Assembly: GCA_021613535.1 (NCBI GenBank)
Contig: CP075496.1
Coordinates: forward strand, 4,030,001 to 4,094,000
Reading direction: 5' to 3'
From: Adineta vaga
Lineage: Eukaryota; Rotifera
DNA: 64,000 nt
The notes under the pieces were generated by a model, which searched no databases, was not told the origin of the DNA, and was given only the letters and a program-made list of their open reading frames with translations. Below, piece after piece: positions 12,055-24,510 of this stretch. How positions within the stretch are numbered: position 1 is the first letter of the stretch; each line of letters begins with the position of its first letter. Position numbers and translations under genes: made by a program.

Positions 12055-12260
12055 CCCTTCGTCGTTGTCGTGGGGTCCAAGCGGACCCACCACTTGTCTA
12101 TATCTTCTGACAAGACTGCAGTTGACGTTTTGGTTTGCTATTTTTGAATAGTGCATACTAACCCCAGCCCATATAGAAAGATTGGATTTCCTCTCTGCTG
12201 TGCCCAAGTATAATTATAAGACTACAACTGAAGGCTCAAAATGAGGACAGCTACGAAGGG
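12055..12260. mobile_element. piggyBac-type MITE with TTAA target sites
   Basis: The 206-bp element is bounded by TTAA on both sides (12051-12054 and 12261-12264). Its ends are CCCTTCGTCGTTGTC and, on the other strand, CCCTTCGTAGCTGTC. TTAA targeting and CCCTT ends are typical of piggyBac. An internal palindrome GTGGGGTCC-AAGC-GGACCCACC lies next to the left end. No coding capacity. Confidence 0.8.
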
Positions 12261-12799
12261 TTAAGTAACGATATAAAATATCTCGTGCGGTTTATATTGT
12301 TGTTATACTTAAAATTTGTTTTCGTTATTTCTAACATGTATAAAAACAATCTAAAGCATGGCGATGTATAAAGATATATACAAGAAACAAGACAAAAAGA
12401 AAATATTCAGGAGAAAAAAAATGAATATTAAATGCGAAGTCAGGAGAGTGATAAACGTAAATCATAAACTTTGCTTGCCCTTCTTTTATTCTTTACGTTG
12501 TTTATTCAAACTTTCAGTCGTTTAAAGTTCTCTCAGTTATAAAAATTGGAAATGTTTCCAAGTAAAGAACAAGCACCACGGTGACCAGAATTAGTCGATG
12601 ATTGATGGAACTGATTGTGTTTTATGATTATCTTATTTTGGGCACAGTAGTTTCTTTTCTTCCTACATTTCTTTTTAAAAATATATATTTGAAAACAGAA
12701 CATTTATTTTTATTTTGATATTGAGAGAAATTTTCAATCAATTTTTCTTCGTTGAGGGAAATTTTTCGTTTTAACGACAAATTCTGCAGCCCTAGGGGT

Positions 12800-12915
12800 A
12801 GGGAGAGGTAACCTGAGGAAAATTTCACCAAGGTAGTTGCGTGATAGATAAAGTCATCAAACTTTTCATCGTGCTTTCCTAGGTCTAGAAAATGGTCAAG
12901 AGAGTGTTAGCGTCA
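12800..12915. repeat. Isolated unit of the CCTGGGTG repeat
   Basis: This is a diverged copy of the unit at 11409-11800 (ACCTGAGGAAAATTTCACC, GTGATAGATAAAGTC, CTTTCCTAGGTCTAGAAAA), separated from the array by the piggyBac-type MITE and unrelated sequence. Confidence 0.65.
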
Positions 12916-13241
12916 GCAGGGTGAGTGTGAAGAATCAGTGAGAGAACGATGCGACATATGATATGAAGAAATAAAGGAAAGCGTAACTCCATCAGCGCTA
13001 AAGCCTCTTCTATCAAAAAACATCACAATGAGGGTCAGCAGGGAGACCTTTTGTGGCTTTCAAGCAAGTATTCTTTGTATTATTTCACTTTAACAAAGTC
13101 ATTCTAAGTGTGCTAGTTGGCGAAAAATGTAGAAATTCATTCAAAACATAATTTCTTTGAATTTGAAGGCCACAGATGAACATAATCCAGGTATCAATAA
13201 TACGTTATTGAGAACAGATTTAGAACCTCGTAGTTTTTCAA

Positions 13242-13440
13242 GTGTACGGAAAAAGTGAGTGCATAATTAGAATCAATCGATGTGTCCGTCCATCGGTTCG
13301 TTTACACGATAACTCCCGAAAAGCTAATCCGATTATGATGAAACTTGCCAGAGTATTGTCACATCAATATCTCACTCGAGTTCGAAGATGAGCGTGATTG
13401 GACGAGCCATTGCTGAGTTATTGAAAAACTACTGATATTT
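13242..13440 (+). repeat. Dispersed repeat family A, diverged copy 4
   Basis: The leader has decayed (GTGTACGGAAAAAGTGAGTGCA), but TGTGTCCGTCC, CGATAACTCCCGAAA and CTCGAGTTCGAAGATGAG remain in order. The 3' part is lost. Confidence 0.6.
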
Positions 13441-16400
13441 CCCTATATCTTCTATCTCATACACTTTTTGCAGTACACATAACTTTCGGATAAAATCCGA
13501 AGTTTCCGTATTTATTTTTGATTGAAAAGAATCGATAAATATTTGTTTAGCGGAAATAGAAACTGACGTGATACTATCACTGAGAGAGAGAGAGAGACAA
13601 GGATTTTTCAGACACATCAATCATAGGTTAATACCATCATTAAATTCATTTATTGCATAATCGAAAAAATGTTCTGATTGTCGATCGTTTCACGCAAATA
13701 TCGAGTAGATGAAAGTTTATATGTGTTATAATTCATAGTAGAGAGTGATTATCTACTATTGAATTTATTCTGTCTGTTGTTAGAAATAGCAAATACATTT
13801 TCTTCCTTCAAATTCTTTCTCCTTTCGATTTAACGTGCTTTATATGAATGGTTTTTTTCTCTCGTCATGTCGTTCGATAAAACTTGATGTAATAGTTTAA
13901 GAAAGGATTTAATCAACTAATTCATTATAGTTGTCTAGAAGAAAGGTACACACAATTTTAATAATTACATACAAGAAATGAATATTCTTTTGTATCTATG
14001 CACGCAAAAGGTTTCGTAGACAGATAACAGCATATGTTCATCATATTTTTTTATAAGTAATACTTGTTAATGAATGATTGTTTCTATTCACTTTTTTGTT
14101 TTGAACAGACATAACTACCGATAGTAGATTTGTGTACATACAATGGACGCATATACATTTTAGTAAAATTCAATGATCAAGCATAGAGAAAAGTCTATAC
14201 TAGTTTATAATTCGAATCTGTTATCAAAACATCTCACATTCAGATGATTGAAAAATATATGAATTATTGTAAATCATTCTTCCAATATTTGCTAAGCATA
14301 CATTTTAATAAAACAAACAAATATAATAATCATCAATCATTTGAAACCTAAATTCATTCTCAGTTTAAAAGAACTTCCATATTAGAAGACCCATGCGGCT
14401 AAAAAGTTTGAAAAACACATTGAAAGACCACCCTTTTAATTAATTAATATTTTCAGACTCCAGTGAATCTATTTTTGGGAGTTTTGAGCTGAAAATCTAT
14501 AACAACGAACGTCAACACTATTGTCTGACTGTATAAACCTCAAAATGCTCTTCCAAAACTACTAAAAACTTGAAGGATTTCTGGAAAATCTTTTAAAATA
14601 AAAATCAGAAAAAAATATGAGACATCATAGAAGATCCCTGGTCATCTAAAATGGTGGGTGGGAGCGTTTACACATTTGTACATGTCTCTCACTACTATAT
14701 TTATATACAAGACGTCATATGTTGCCACTATATCAGTAATCAACAAAAAGAAACGATAAAGATGACCATAGTTTTCGAACATAGTTACAAATCGAACGGA
14801 TTTCAAAGATCAGTATGACCAATGACATCTGTATATTTGGTAGCCATTCTTTTGAGCTTTTTATTTAGTTCAAATATTCATAATGTTTAAATATATTTCT
14901 ATAGAAAGCTTTTGTATTTAATTCACACATTACGCTTAGACTTGTTTTATCCTTGTATAAGTAGAAAGAAATATAATCTAAAAATAATTGCATTGTTCCT
15001 ATTAACTATTTTCAAGGTTCGTTACTTCTCGTCATATAAAAAAACATTCAAATATATTTTAAACGCTATTAAAAATCATTTTTAGAAAGTATTTCACTTA
15101 AAATATCTATTTGACGTCAGCAAAAACTATCTATAAATGTGATTAATTATACTTCTTTTTGAAAAGTAGTTTATTATGTCATAATATCTTTTAATTCTAT
15201 CTGGTACTTTATTAATTCTGATGGATCATTGTAGGAATCTTATTTGATCTTGTTATTTTCATAAGATTTAATGAGAATTTAACGAGATTGATAATTATGG
15301 TTCACACGTACATATATTACATTATTTCTTTGGATTATTTTTAGTTTTTTTTCTCTCATTTGGTGAGTATAATCACTATATAAAGTATATTCATTCCTAA
15401 AATAAGACTTTTGAAAGAAAACTCTCCAGTAATGACCTAATTTTGTCGGAAGATAAAAAGTAATACAATAAGTTCCATATTGAAGTGGAATAAAAAAAAA
15501 ACCATATGATAGGAAAGAGAATAAATAATCTATTTTTTACGGTCTTTCAAATAGAACATATCGATTTATGGTTCGTCGATTTCTACAATATAAATTCATT
15601 CCAGATAACATCGAGTTTAGTTTCCATTGCGGTCTAGTTAATCCATAACCTTGTAGTAAACAATAACAAGTTTTTATTTCAAATAATAATTGGAAACTAT
15701 TAAATGTATTTAATATTAATAATGTAAAAACATTCAGAACATTGAGATATTCTTGAATGTCAATGTACTTTTCTTAAAAATTTTATAACAAAACGGAATA
15801 TATAACTAATAAGTCACGCATACTTCTATTCTAATACATGATTGATTTTATTGCTTTACAAAAGAAAATCATAAATAGGTCAAAACTATCTGTCATTAAA
15901 TTTTCAAGTTTTTTTACTCAAGATATATTGTCACCTGTATGATATTTACTTGTAAGGAATATTATTTTTAGACAAATAAGAATATCAAGGGTGTACACAC
16001 AACTGGATTCATTCGGGACAATTAAAAAATTTTCCCATCACTTATTTGACTCAGATTTCTTGAGCGCATTTCATCGATAATGGAAACATCCAGTCAGAGA
16101 CTACCAACCACTGCTTGTCTGCTTGTCGACTTAGTAGAAAATAGATAATGAAATGCGAACACTGCCGGTCGATTAGAGTAACACACAGCATGAATTAGTA
16201 GCAACTCAAGACTTGTCACCTAGGAATATGCCTTTACTAAATCAAATCAGAGACAGACAGAACAGCGGAGAGAAAAAGATGTATCTATATATAAATAAAG
16301 AGAGGGAGAGAGAGAGAGAGAACGATAGTTATACTATAGTATATATTCGATAGATGTGTTTTTTTTCTTCAATGCCTTATGGTCGTCGTCCAACAAGAAG

Positions 16401-17391
16401 GTAATATAGCCTTCAGTGGAAATCGACGGTCTGTAGCATTTCTTTAATAAGCTTATACCATTATTGTGATGAATATTGCATGGCTAGTAGAAATCTGAAA
16501 GATGTAGAAAAAAGCAGAAAAATAAAAGGCGAACAAGCAAACGAAAGAAGAATTGATTGTTGTTGTAAATTAACAAAAAGCACCTGCTGTTAATCATATC
16601 AATAACAATATAAAATCGAAAAGTATTCAATGATTTGTTTTTTTATTGATATGTTGACTGAATTGGAAATTACTTTTATATTAACAGTGTTCATTTAATG
16701 AACAGATTTTATTAATATTTTTTGCCACTTTTTATCGATGAATCTAACAAGATATGACTGACAGTTGCAAATAGAAGATGAAGATCGTCGATCGTAAATT
16801 GATAAGAATGTTATTGTCGGATGTTTTCTTTTTTTTTACTAACATCTTACATAAATGCAATTAGACGTTTCTTTCTCATCAATACGGCACCTTACTATGT
16901 GGTATCTTTTTCGAATTTCTCTCTCTGTCTCTCTCTCTCTTTGTCTGTCTGTCTGTCTGTCTCTCATTTCCTTTTTTAGATTTTTCCTCTTCAGTCTATA
17001 TTTTTATTCAAAGAGCAATCCAGATCGGATAGGGGGAGTAGTAAAAAAAAGAAGAGAGACGTAGATCTCTTTCTTGTTTATTCTGTTCAAAGCGTGCATC
17101 CATCTTATTTTATATAATTCTCTTTTTTTTCTCATTCTCTTTGCTAGTTTTATTGTTTTCGGATAAAAATAACAGAAAAAAAAGAAAGAAAAACTTCACA
17201 CATCTAGAACTCATTGAGCTCTTTCTCCCTATATATATATATATATATAATCCATCTGTCTCTTTCGAAGTGAATAGTTTGATGTACATTTCAGTGATTG
17301 AAAGATTATTCGAGTGGAACAAATCATTTGGGATCGAGAAAACAATGCTGGAATTCGTTCTTTCTTTCTCTATCATTATAGACACTTGATC
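13441..17391. other. Gene-poor AT-rich DNA with microsatellites
   Basis: The stretch holds (GA)n at about 16298-16321, a CT/GTCT-rich tract at about 16917-16968 and (TA)n at about 17231-17249. Apart from the weak coding fragment at 15538-15780 no gene is supported. The last part should contain the promoter of the GPCR gene. Confidence 0.5.
15538..15780 (-). pseudogene. Possible decayed coding fragment
   Basis: On the minus strand an open stretch of about 80 codons lies between stops. It has a hydrophobic run followed by the segment CLLQGYGLTRPQWKLNSMLS and a basic tail. After the stop a similar-looking frame continues through a poly-T shift (IPLQYGTYCITFYLPTKLGH). There is no start codon and no clean splice frame. 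The family is not recognised. It could be a degraded membrane-protein exon or chance. Confidence 0.25.
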
Positions 17392-18844
17392 ATGTCAAAC
17401 GCAACGCCAACTGGTTGTACAAATCTTTTAACGCATTCATCTGATGATAGAGAACCGTATCGTACGATAACATTAACTTTACTTCGTATCTATCCAATTT
17501 TATTTATCTGTGTTGGAACAGCAGGTAATTTATTATCTGTTTACGTTGTTTTACGTTCGAAATTGAGACGACATTCAACTTTTATTTATTTGGCATTTTT
17601 ATCTATTATTGATCTTGCTGTTTTATATACATTTTGTGTTAATTTTATACTTCACGCTTGGTTTGATATTGATCTTCAGCAAGTCTCTTTAATAGCATGT
17701 AAAATTTATTCGTTTTCAATTTATTTTTTTCCTCAAACAAGTGCTTGGATATTGACAGCTGTTTCTATCGATCGTGTCGTTGCTTTAACACGTGGTGTAC
17801 GTAAAACTCGTAAAATACGTCAAACTTATGCCATACTTATTTCGATATTTCTAATACTTTTCTTATTAAATATTCACTTTCTATTCTTTGACAATACATA
17901 TGTATTATCTTTACAGCAAAACAACGATGCTACTCGAGAATCACTAACATTGTCGTCTATGTATCGAATTGTTGATACAGATATGGATATAAATGTTGTT
18001 CAATGTTCATCCGAATATAGTGATGGTTATAAACAATTTTATGGTGATGTTTGGGTATATGTTGATGCAACTGTTAATGTTTATTTACCATTTGCATTGA
18101 TGTTTCTTTGTTCAACAATTATTTTTCTTAGTGTTTTACGAACCATGCGTGATGCACATAATTCAAATAAACGTTTAGTAGCCAGAAATTTAAGCACAAT
18201 GTTACTATCAATCAATGCAATGTTTGTTCTCTTAACTGCACCAATTGTTTTCTATTTAATGTTTGAAAAACGTACATTTAAATCGGAAGCAAATCAATGT
18301 GATACGAAATTAAAAGCAAGATATAAAATGATCAAATTACTTTTTATTATTTTAATGAATGCAAATCATACGGGAAATATTCTTGTTTATTGTTTAACAG
18401 GAACAGAATTTCGTACACATTTATTTCATGTTTTTCATACATTTGGTTGTCGAAAAAAGAATAGTTTAATACAAGGAAATTATTTGACAAATCGTAAAGG
18501 TACATTTAATGAATGTAGACGTTTATCCGGCGCTATTCTAAATAAAGATAGTGTACATAATCAATCTCAAACATCAAGATCATCTAGTAGAAAACAATAT
18601 CAAAGGCATACACCGCCCTTAACATATCAAACAACTCGAATGAAAAAAGTAGATTTATTTACAAGAAAATTTCTTCTTCCTCTTTTTTTTTACTATCTTG
18701 TTTGATTGTTTCTAGATGAGTGGAACAATTGATGATGATCAATCAATTCCTATTTGTTTAAAATCACGAGAAGATGCTCAATATATTTTATTAGCAAATA
18801 AATTAAGTAATAAACAAGCGGCATCAACAACTGCATGCATGTAA
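17392..18844 (+). CDS. Rhodopsin-like (class A) G-protein-coupled receptor
   Basis: This is a seven-helix plasma-membrane receptor, probably for a neuropeptide. The exons are 17392-18648 and 18716-18844, joined in frame across a 67-nt intron, giving 461 residues. The start is the ATG at 17392; the frame is open further upstream but has no ATG. Visible hallmarks are GTAGN in TM1 (Asn near residue 46), LxxxD in TM2 (Asp near 74), a TM3 cysteine near 103, DRV in place of DRY near 127-129, and NHTGNILVY in place of NPxxY in TM7. The departure from NPxxY recalls divergent invertebrate peptide receptors. The ligand cannot be assigned. Confidence 0.85.
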
Positions 18845-20391
18845 TGCACATCGAAAGACACTTTTTCCTTGCATATCTATAATCGTTTTTCATGATGAGC
18901 ATATGCCAGTTATGGTTCTGACATAAAAGAAAATAATAAAGAGACTAGGACGGAACAAACAACACTTCCGAATTCCCTCGACGTACTCGATCCGCCACGA
19001 CTAATCTTATTCTTAGACGATGCATCTCTCTTTCTTCAATTTTCTGCTATTTCTATAGACCATATACATCTAACGTCGGTATCTTCTGACTTTTACATTA
19101 TCGTTAAATAATCACGGCAACGTCTTTTCTCGCATTAGATAAGGCATACGCTAGTAATAATATTTTTTATTGCCTAATTGAAAAGACGAGAAGAGATAAA
19201 AGAAAACGGAAAAATGTCTATTTCGTGTTCAGTGATGGATATGAATGAAACAAAGATTTTTCTTTTTTGTTTATTTTACTACTCAGTCTCGTGCTTACAC
19301 AATACGCATGAGACTCATTACCACTCAGTTTTCAATCGTCAGCTTTTCCATCATCATTGTTTGTGTTCATTTTCTATGAATAACTATTTCTTTCTTGTGC
19401 CGAATAGTGGCTAAATGTCTTATTCAATGAACAAATAATAAAAAAATTTGTAACGGATATTTGATGCAAATAATCTAGTTTTGTATGAAATTATCGATCA
19501 TGTCTTTCGTTCTTTCTCTCGTAAGAAAGAGAAAGAAATTGATTATTAAGAAATCAAAATTCTTGTTTGAAATGATTAATTCAATATTTATGAATCAATT
19601 TTGATCACATATACTTCTGATATCCGGTTGATCTATTCAACTTTCATTATCTTTTCGATTACATCCTTTTTTTACGGTTCAATTTCCTTTTTTCATAAAT
19701 ATGTAAAGATATGTAAGCAGTATTTTGTTTTTCATTTGAAATTAATCCTTTGTTAATACGCATATTTTTTTTTTCTTATATTGACAATGAAAAAAACGAA
19801 ATAAATACAGATAATGGAAGAACAATATTAATTGCTTGAATCCATCTATTTCATTGCTCATGAAGAAAAGTCAAAAATTAATTTACATAGATCCGATTTT
19901 ATTGAAACGGAATCAACATTAGTCACTTTAGAAAAGTGTCGAGAAAAAAAGAAAAAGATCACTACAAAGAAGAAATTGACTAAATACATATATACGTATG
20001 AATATCATCTTCTAGATTATTGAATAACAATAATCAAATAAGAAAAAAAAAAGTCAGCAGATCAGAGAAAGACCTAATATAGGAATTTACAAATCAAAAA
20101 GGAAAAGTTAATATCCTATGAAAAATGCACTGACAAAAGAAGAAAAAGGTATTTATACCTGAGAGAGAAAAAGAAAAAGAAAATTGGACAAACACAAAGT
20201 ACGCAAACCGGTTTTTCATCTTATGGTACTTTAAGTATAGTTACAAAAAAATAAAATAAAAATTTTCTATTTATTGATTTTACATCGATTCACAAATTTT
20301 GAGAAAAGAGAGTAAATGAAAATATAAAATCAATTTAGACAACTGTTTATATACAACTACCTACAAAAAAATTATTGCACAATGAATGGAA
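18845..20391. other. Intergenic between GPCR and IP6K
   Basis: This is AT-rich 3' flanking DNA of two convergent genes. Short frames have no motif. A hairpin TCTTTCTCTC-GTAA-GAAAGAGAAAGA lies near 19510-19535. Confidence 0.5.
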
Positions 20392-22196
20392 TTATATTTC
20401 ATGATCATTTGAGTTTACTACGTCATCATCTAATATATTTCGAAAAAATCCTATTAAACGTTCAAGTCCATATAAATAACCTTTATCAGGACCAATATGA
20501 TTATTCGATAGATCATCATCGTTTGATGTACCGAGGATTGTATTAGCAAAATCAATCATACGTACATCAATTAGATTGGATGAAGGTGAACCATCATAAA
20601 CAATTAACAGACTTCCACTGTAAAAACGATATTTCAATAAAGATTTAACAATAATATATAATGATTCTAATCGTTCAATGATTTTCGGTAAGACATCAAG
20701 ACGTTGTGTACGTCCATTATGAAAATATTGTTCTAATGATAAACGAAATTCTTCAATAGTTAACATTCGACCTCGATATTTATCAGTAAATATATATTGA
20801 TCACTTTCAGTTTGATAAACCTAAATAATCAAATCGATATATGAATTCTAAATTAGTATTGAATCTTACCTGCATGCCACATAATCGTACACCTAATTTT
20901 GATGATGTTGATAATTCACATTTTTGTATTTTTGATTGACGTTTTTTATCGGAATCAACATCCGCATATTGTCTTCTACCCATTTTTAAATCTAATATGC
21001 ATGGATTTTGAAACTTTGCAGTAACATTTTCTAATAATATGTATTCTAAAGTACAGAAAAAATTGATTCTAAATTTTCTTTTTTTCCTCTTCTATAGAAT
21101 GTGTATGTTTATTATGAATGATTTATCAAAACAATTACAATGTGCACTTTCAATGTATATTATGCTCATTGTAATTCATTCAAACAATGTTCTAAGTATA
21201 AAGAATACTACTAAATAATAGATAGAGCTCTTTTTTTTCATGTTATCTTATCTGTTACTTCAATCCTTTGTTTACATTGATCGTATTATTATCATCTAGT
21301 GTGAAAAGCCCTAGATTAAGCATCGTAATATATCCTATGAGAATTTCAAATCGTGTTATATTTCCATTGTACTTTAATGAACCACAAGAGTACGGAATTT
21401 CTCACGTTTCAATCAAAAATAGAACTTTTCTATACAATCGATCTATTTTGAAATAACTAGAAACATAAAATATTACTTTGTGTAATAGTAACATTTTCAT
21501 CCCCGATTAATTGTCGATGTAGTTTTTCGGCTTGTTTTTTGCACAATTGTAAACTCCAAGGATTGATAAGAACCATCGCAGTTTTTCCTTTTTCATAATT
21601 AACAGTATCAATACTCAAACTATTCGAATAATCAACCTGTCCATCTTTTGAACAACGTAATCTAAAGTAAATATTTGATTTAGAATATGATACAAGAAAT
21701 GATCTATTATTTCAATACGAACTGTACTGATTTTCGTGAAGTACTATCAGTAGTTTGTTGGTCATTGGTTGATAATTGATCTTGTTCAATTGATGATGTG
21801 TTATTTTCTATGGGATTTGTCTGTGGTCGAGCAAAAAGCTTTATAAAACCTGATTCATCTTTATAACATTGAACGGTGACACTACCTGCGAAAAACAAAT
21901 CGTTAGAAAAAAAAATGAATCGATTAAAATTAGTTAACCTCGGAATTCGGGTATGAATGATTTTAATAAATCAGGTACTGCTTGATAAAATTCGAATTCA
22001 GCTGGTGCCAATAATTTACAAACTGTATTTTTATTATACTGAAACATTGATGAATGACCGCCCACCTAACAACGAAGTGAAAAAAAAAGATCTCAAATCA
22101 TATATAGAAATGTAGTTTTTGCTTTACTTGATGAATAAATGGCGATAATTGAACAAGCGATGCTTGGTTGCATTCACAGTCGTTCATTCGGACCAT
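20392..22196 (-). CDS. IP6K: Inositol hexakisphosphate kinase
   Basis: This kinase makes diphosphoinositol phosphates (5-InsP7) from InsP6 and ATP. Six exons join in phase: 22128-22196, 21939-22065, 21723-21885, 21477-21661, 20870-21045 and 20392-20820, giving 382 residues. An early VGGH and TVCKLL block is followed by INPWSLQLCKK, then ILLENVTAKFQNP leading into the family signature PCILDLKMG (residues 196-204). CELSTSSKLGVRLCGMQVYQ, SLLIVYDG (about 310-317), IDFANT (about 329-334) and GPDKGYLYGLERLI follow. The last signatures match IP6K better than IPMK or IP3K. IDFANT has Asn where animal relatives usually have His. The donor at 21722 (GTTCGT) is weak but is the only one that keeps phase. 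Confidence 0.92.
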
Positions 22197-23196
22197 TGAA
22201 ATTAATAGAAATTCGAACACACTGCTGGATTAATTGTAAATGCATAGACAAACAATATATTTTATTCTGTCTAGAATGATAAGAAGAGAACGAAATACGA
22301 AAATAAGAGCGAAAAAAGCACAGCTGACATTAAGTAAAGTGATATTTGCATGGTTTTGCGTCATTATATTTTCTTCTTTTCGAGGAAAAAAGAGAGAAAA
22401 AAAGCGAACAACTGAAAAGATTATATACGTCATTGTCTTTGAAAGAGAAAAAACCAATTTTCGCCCGTATTTTGACGAATGAAAGATTGATTCAATGAAT
22501 AATTGTTATGACTATTTTTTTCTTCTAAATTTAAACTACGTAAAATGTTGTCCAAGAAATGTACACAATGATTAATTAAGTACACAAATAATTATATGTT
22601 TTGACCTGATATGTAGAAAACAAAAAACAAATACAAAATATAAATGTATGATTATTATGTAACTAAGCCACAATTCGACCTTGTTTTCTTCGTTTTTTTT
22701 ACAAAAGAAAGTCATACGTAACAAAATAAACACACACTATTCTATCTAATCAAAAACATATTTTCGTCACTATACATAGATAATAAATATGCTTTCAACA
22801 AATATTCTATATAATCGAATTCACATATCTATCTACTCGTGTCGTATTCATCCGACCAAAAGCAAAAGATCGCACTAATTCTTACATATGTAAATTATCT
22901 AACCAATAAAACTATTGATTAATAGAAATCTATATTTCGACGAGAAAAAATAAGAAATTATCTTTTTCGAGATGTTTTGTTAAGGTATCTTATCATAAAA
23001 TGATACCATTCATTATACTTTTTTCTTTTCTCTTCATCTTCAATCCATTTTTTATTGTTTATCTGTCAAATAAGCACCAATCAGATTTTATCAAACAATT
23101 GATAGAGGTTCGTCCTAAGCACTAACCAATTCTCATGGCGATGAGCACTTTCTTCATGCGCATACGATTAATTTCAATTCACGTTTTTCTTAAACA
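22197..23196. other. Divergent intergenic region, IP6K/TMEM231
   Basis: About 1 kb of AT-rich DNA lies between the two start codons and presumably carries both promoters. No coding or repeat structure was recognised. Confidence 0.5.
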
Positions 23197-24141
23197 ATGT
23201 ATTTCTATGAATTATTTTCTCATTCCGATCGATTTTCATATCGTTCACATTTAATATCAAGTGCAACATATGTTCTATTTCTATGCACCGTATTAACTCT
23301 TTTACCACCATTCTTATTAACTTATTATACAGGTGATTTTTGGCTTACCGAATCTATTTACAGCGAACAGCCACGATTAGATAATAATACAAAATTTATT
23401 CTTCAAGTAGATAATGATGGCAGTAATAATCAATTCTTTCTATCATCATATTCTAATTTAAATCGAAATTTACAATCGAATCTTCTCATATCAGACACAA
23501 TTTTTACAACAAATGATACAGATAGTGATGGTTTACTTGATCAATATCGTATGACCTTTGATATTGTTTTTGCTAGTACATCTACTATTCGTAGTATTAA
23601 TATATGGTTAATATTTCAATATGAATTACGTGTAAAACAACATATTACTATGGAAACAATGGCATTAGCAAATTTTGTTCCATCATCAACTCTTCAATCA
23701 ACAAGTAATCAACACGTTACTATCTATGGTCAATTAATGTTTAAACAGAAAAAGGCAATTCAAAGTTCAGGTATAGATTTAACCTACAATGAATTGATAA
23801 TTGATTCAAATAGTTTGTCATTATCACCCGATCTGAATGATATTCTTGATAAATATTTTGCACGAAATTATTATACATCATTTCAAACACAATATACATC
23901 AACAACAGCTCGGACTTCTACTGATACTGATAGATTAACTATTACACTTGTGATGAATGTTGGACGACAGGCTATTCGATATATGCCAGGATTTTGGCAA
24001 GCATTTAAATGGGGTTGGATACAATATATATCTGTACTTTTGCCATTTTTCTACATATTTCATCGATTGAAATTATTTGTTTTTTCCAATCATCTCGTAC
24101 GAACATTTGTTCCATTACCAAAACATCGACATCAAGCATGA
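23197..24141 (+). CDS. TMEM231: Transmembrane protein 231 (ciliary transition zone)
   Basis: TMEM231 is a component of the B9/MKS complex at the ciliary transition zone, where it helps form the membrane diffusion barrier. The 314 residues in one exon match the usual length of about 315. The start YELFSHSDRFSYRSHLISSA corresponds to the conserved YELFSHP..RSYRA end. A first membrane segment (about 25-45) is followed by GDFWLTESIYSEQP, a lumenal domain including FNRL-like NLNRNLQSNLL and TDSDGLLDQYRMTFD, and the C-terminal PGFWQAFKWGWIQYISVLLP with a second membrane segment and FVF-NHLV. A ciliated rotifer is expected to keep this gene. Confidence 0.93.
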   Translation: MYFYELFSHSDRFSYRSHLISSATYVLFLCTVLTLLPPFLLTYYTGDFWLTESIYSEQPRLDNNTKFILQVDNDGSNNQFFLSSYSNLNRNLQSNLLISDTIFTTNDTDSDGLLDQYRMTFDIVFASTSTIRSINIWLIFQYELRVKQHITMETMALANFVPSSTLQSTSNQHVTIYGQLMFKQKKAIQSSGIDLTYNELIIDSNSLSLSPDLNDILDKYFARNYYTSFQTQYTSTTARTSTDTDRLTITLVMNVGRQAIRYMPGFWQAFKWGWIQYISVLLPFFYIFHRLKLFVFSNHLVRTFVPLPKHRHQA

Positions 24142-24510
24142 GACAAAAATATTAGTCATGAATTTAGAAATTGAGAGGACAATTTTCTTTTTTATACTTG
24201 TTATTTAGTCGTTAACTTGATTAGAAATTCAAATTTCAAGTTTAATCAAATAAAACGTTCGATTTTATATCGAGGTCATCAAGCGATCTTCATTTAACTT
24301 CTTTACATCAAATATCAATTCAATTCTGAACAGGTGTTCTGACATTATTCATCTTTTTTTCGAAAGAATAAAAAAAACGAAATCTAAATAGAAAAATGTC
24401 ATTTAAGCTTAACAGTATGTTATTATCTCTACTCAATTCTGTCCTTGACTATAATACATAGATAAACATGTAATCGTAATAGATTTCTTCGTCGTTTGTT
24501 TTTTTTCTCT
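24142..24510. other. Intergenic; start of duplicated segment at about 24469
   Basis: Convergent 3' flanks of TMEM231 and PTB copy 1. From about 24469 the sequence becomes nearly identical to 34091 onward, which marks one edge of the segmental duplication. Confidence 0.6.

Noticed and set aside
17314-17391. Upstream extension of the GPCR frame
   Set aside because: It opens with GTG, not ATG. The first ATG in frame is at 17392.
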